A stretch of 5,684 nt of DNA from an uncultured Chloroflexota bacterium (GTDB lineage: Bacteria > Chloroflexota > Dehalococcoidia > UBA3495), in assembly GCA_913052545.1 (NCBI GenBank), contig CAJXEF010000139.1, positions 1 through 5,684 on the forward strand, given 5' to 3'. Numbering within the stretch: position 1 is the first letter of the stretch; every line of letters begins with the position of its first letter. The notes beneath the pieces are model-generated. The model searched no databases and was not told the origin of the DNA. It was given only the letters and a program-made list of their open reading frames with translations. The position numbers and the translations under genes were made by a program. Positions 5,671 to 5,684 of this stretch are shown here, piece after piece.

Positions 5671-5684
5671 GTAGTAGATTTTGC

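Larger units (their letters stand above)
5404..5684. other. Gene-free region with origin-of-replication (oriC) features
   Basis: No credible coding frame occupies these 281 bp on either strand; every frame is broken by stops within short distances. The region contains two exact TTATCCAC cores (5620-5627, 5662-5669), a reverse TTTTCCACA (5521-5529), weaker TTATCAAC-type sites (5444-5452, 5542-5550), and an AT-rich tract with TAGTAATAATAAT trinucleotide repeats next to obg. A given 8-mer is expected about 0.009 times in 281 bp on two strands with equal base use, so two identical cores are notable. Together this resembles a bacterial oriC with DnaA boxes and an unwinding element. dnaA itself is not in the window, so the call rests on motifs. 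Alternatives are a DnaA-regulated promoter or boxes that titrate DnaA. Confidence 0.5.

Noticed and set aside
5634..5684. Tail of a minus-strand gene entering from the right edge
   Set aside because: Reading leftward from 5684, all three frames stop within about 17 codons, without recognisable sequence, and the stretch contains DnaA-box candidates.
1..5684. CRISPR arrays, tRNA or rRNA genes, insertion sequences, prophage or defence genes
   Set aside because: I saw no regularly spaced repeats, cloverleaf-like segments, transposase motifs or terminal inverted repeats flanking a gene. Apart from the features listed, the window is core housekeeping sequence.

Overview
The window carries five intact bacterial protein genes and ends in a gene-free, AT-rich stretch with several marks of a chromosomal replication origin. 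The moderate-to-low GC content, Shine-Dalgarno sites, intrinsic terminators, an Obg with a C-terminal OCT domain and a signal-less DUF1501 protein point to a free-living bacterium. My best guess is a Chloroflexota member of the Dehalococcoidia/SAR202 type. That is a recognition-based inference from protein flavour, not a demonstrated assignment.

Layout, left to right. Positions 1-54 form a perfect 25-bp stem with a 4-nt loop that ends the leftward DUF1501 gene (64-1194, minus, GTG start). A 199-bp divergent intergenic region (1195-1393) holds promoter candidates for both directions. It is followed by an A-type Fe-S carrier of the HesB/IscA family (1394-1750, plus), an intrinsic terminator (about 1769-1800) and a YgfZ/IBA57-like protein (1834-2916, plus). 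This gene meets the next transcription unit tail to tail with only 5 bp between stop codons. That unit runs leftward: obg (4111-5403, minus), then one base later a single 395-codon gene encoding NadD fused to PyrE (2922-4109, minus).

Functionally, the HesB/IscA carrier and the YgfZ protein are a sensible pair: their mitochondrial relatives ISCA1/ISCA2 and IBA57 work together to mature [4Fe-4S] proteins. The obg and nadD-pyrE pair joins a ribosome-assembly/growth-control GTPase to one polypeptide carrying an NAD-biosynthesis step and a pyrimidine-biosynthesis step. The DUF1501 gene looks monocistronic and lacks its frequent DUF1800 neighbour inside the window.

The most interesting observations are: (1) the 5404-5684 region, with two exact TTATCCAC cores, a TTTTCCACA box on the other strand, weaker boxes, and an AT-rich tract with trinucleotide repeats placed and oriented as in a basal unwinding system (DnaA box, spacer, DnaA-trio, unwinding element); (2) the in-frame NadD-PyrE fusion with no good internal start for the PyrE half; (3) an Obg whose G1 and G3 motifs each carry a substitution at a normally conserved position (Gly to Ala, Asp to Glu).
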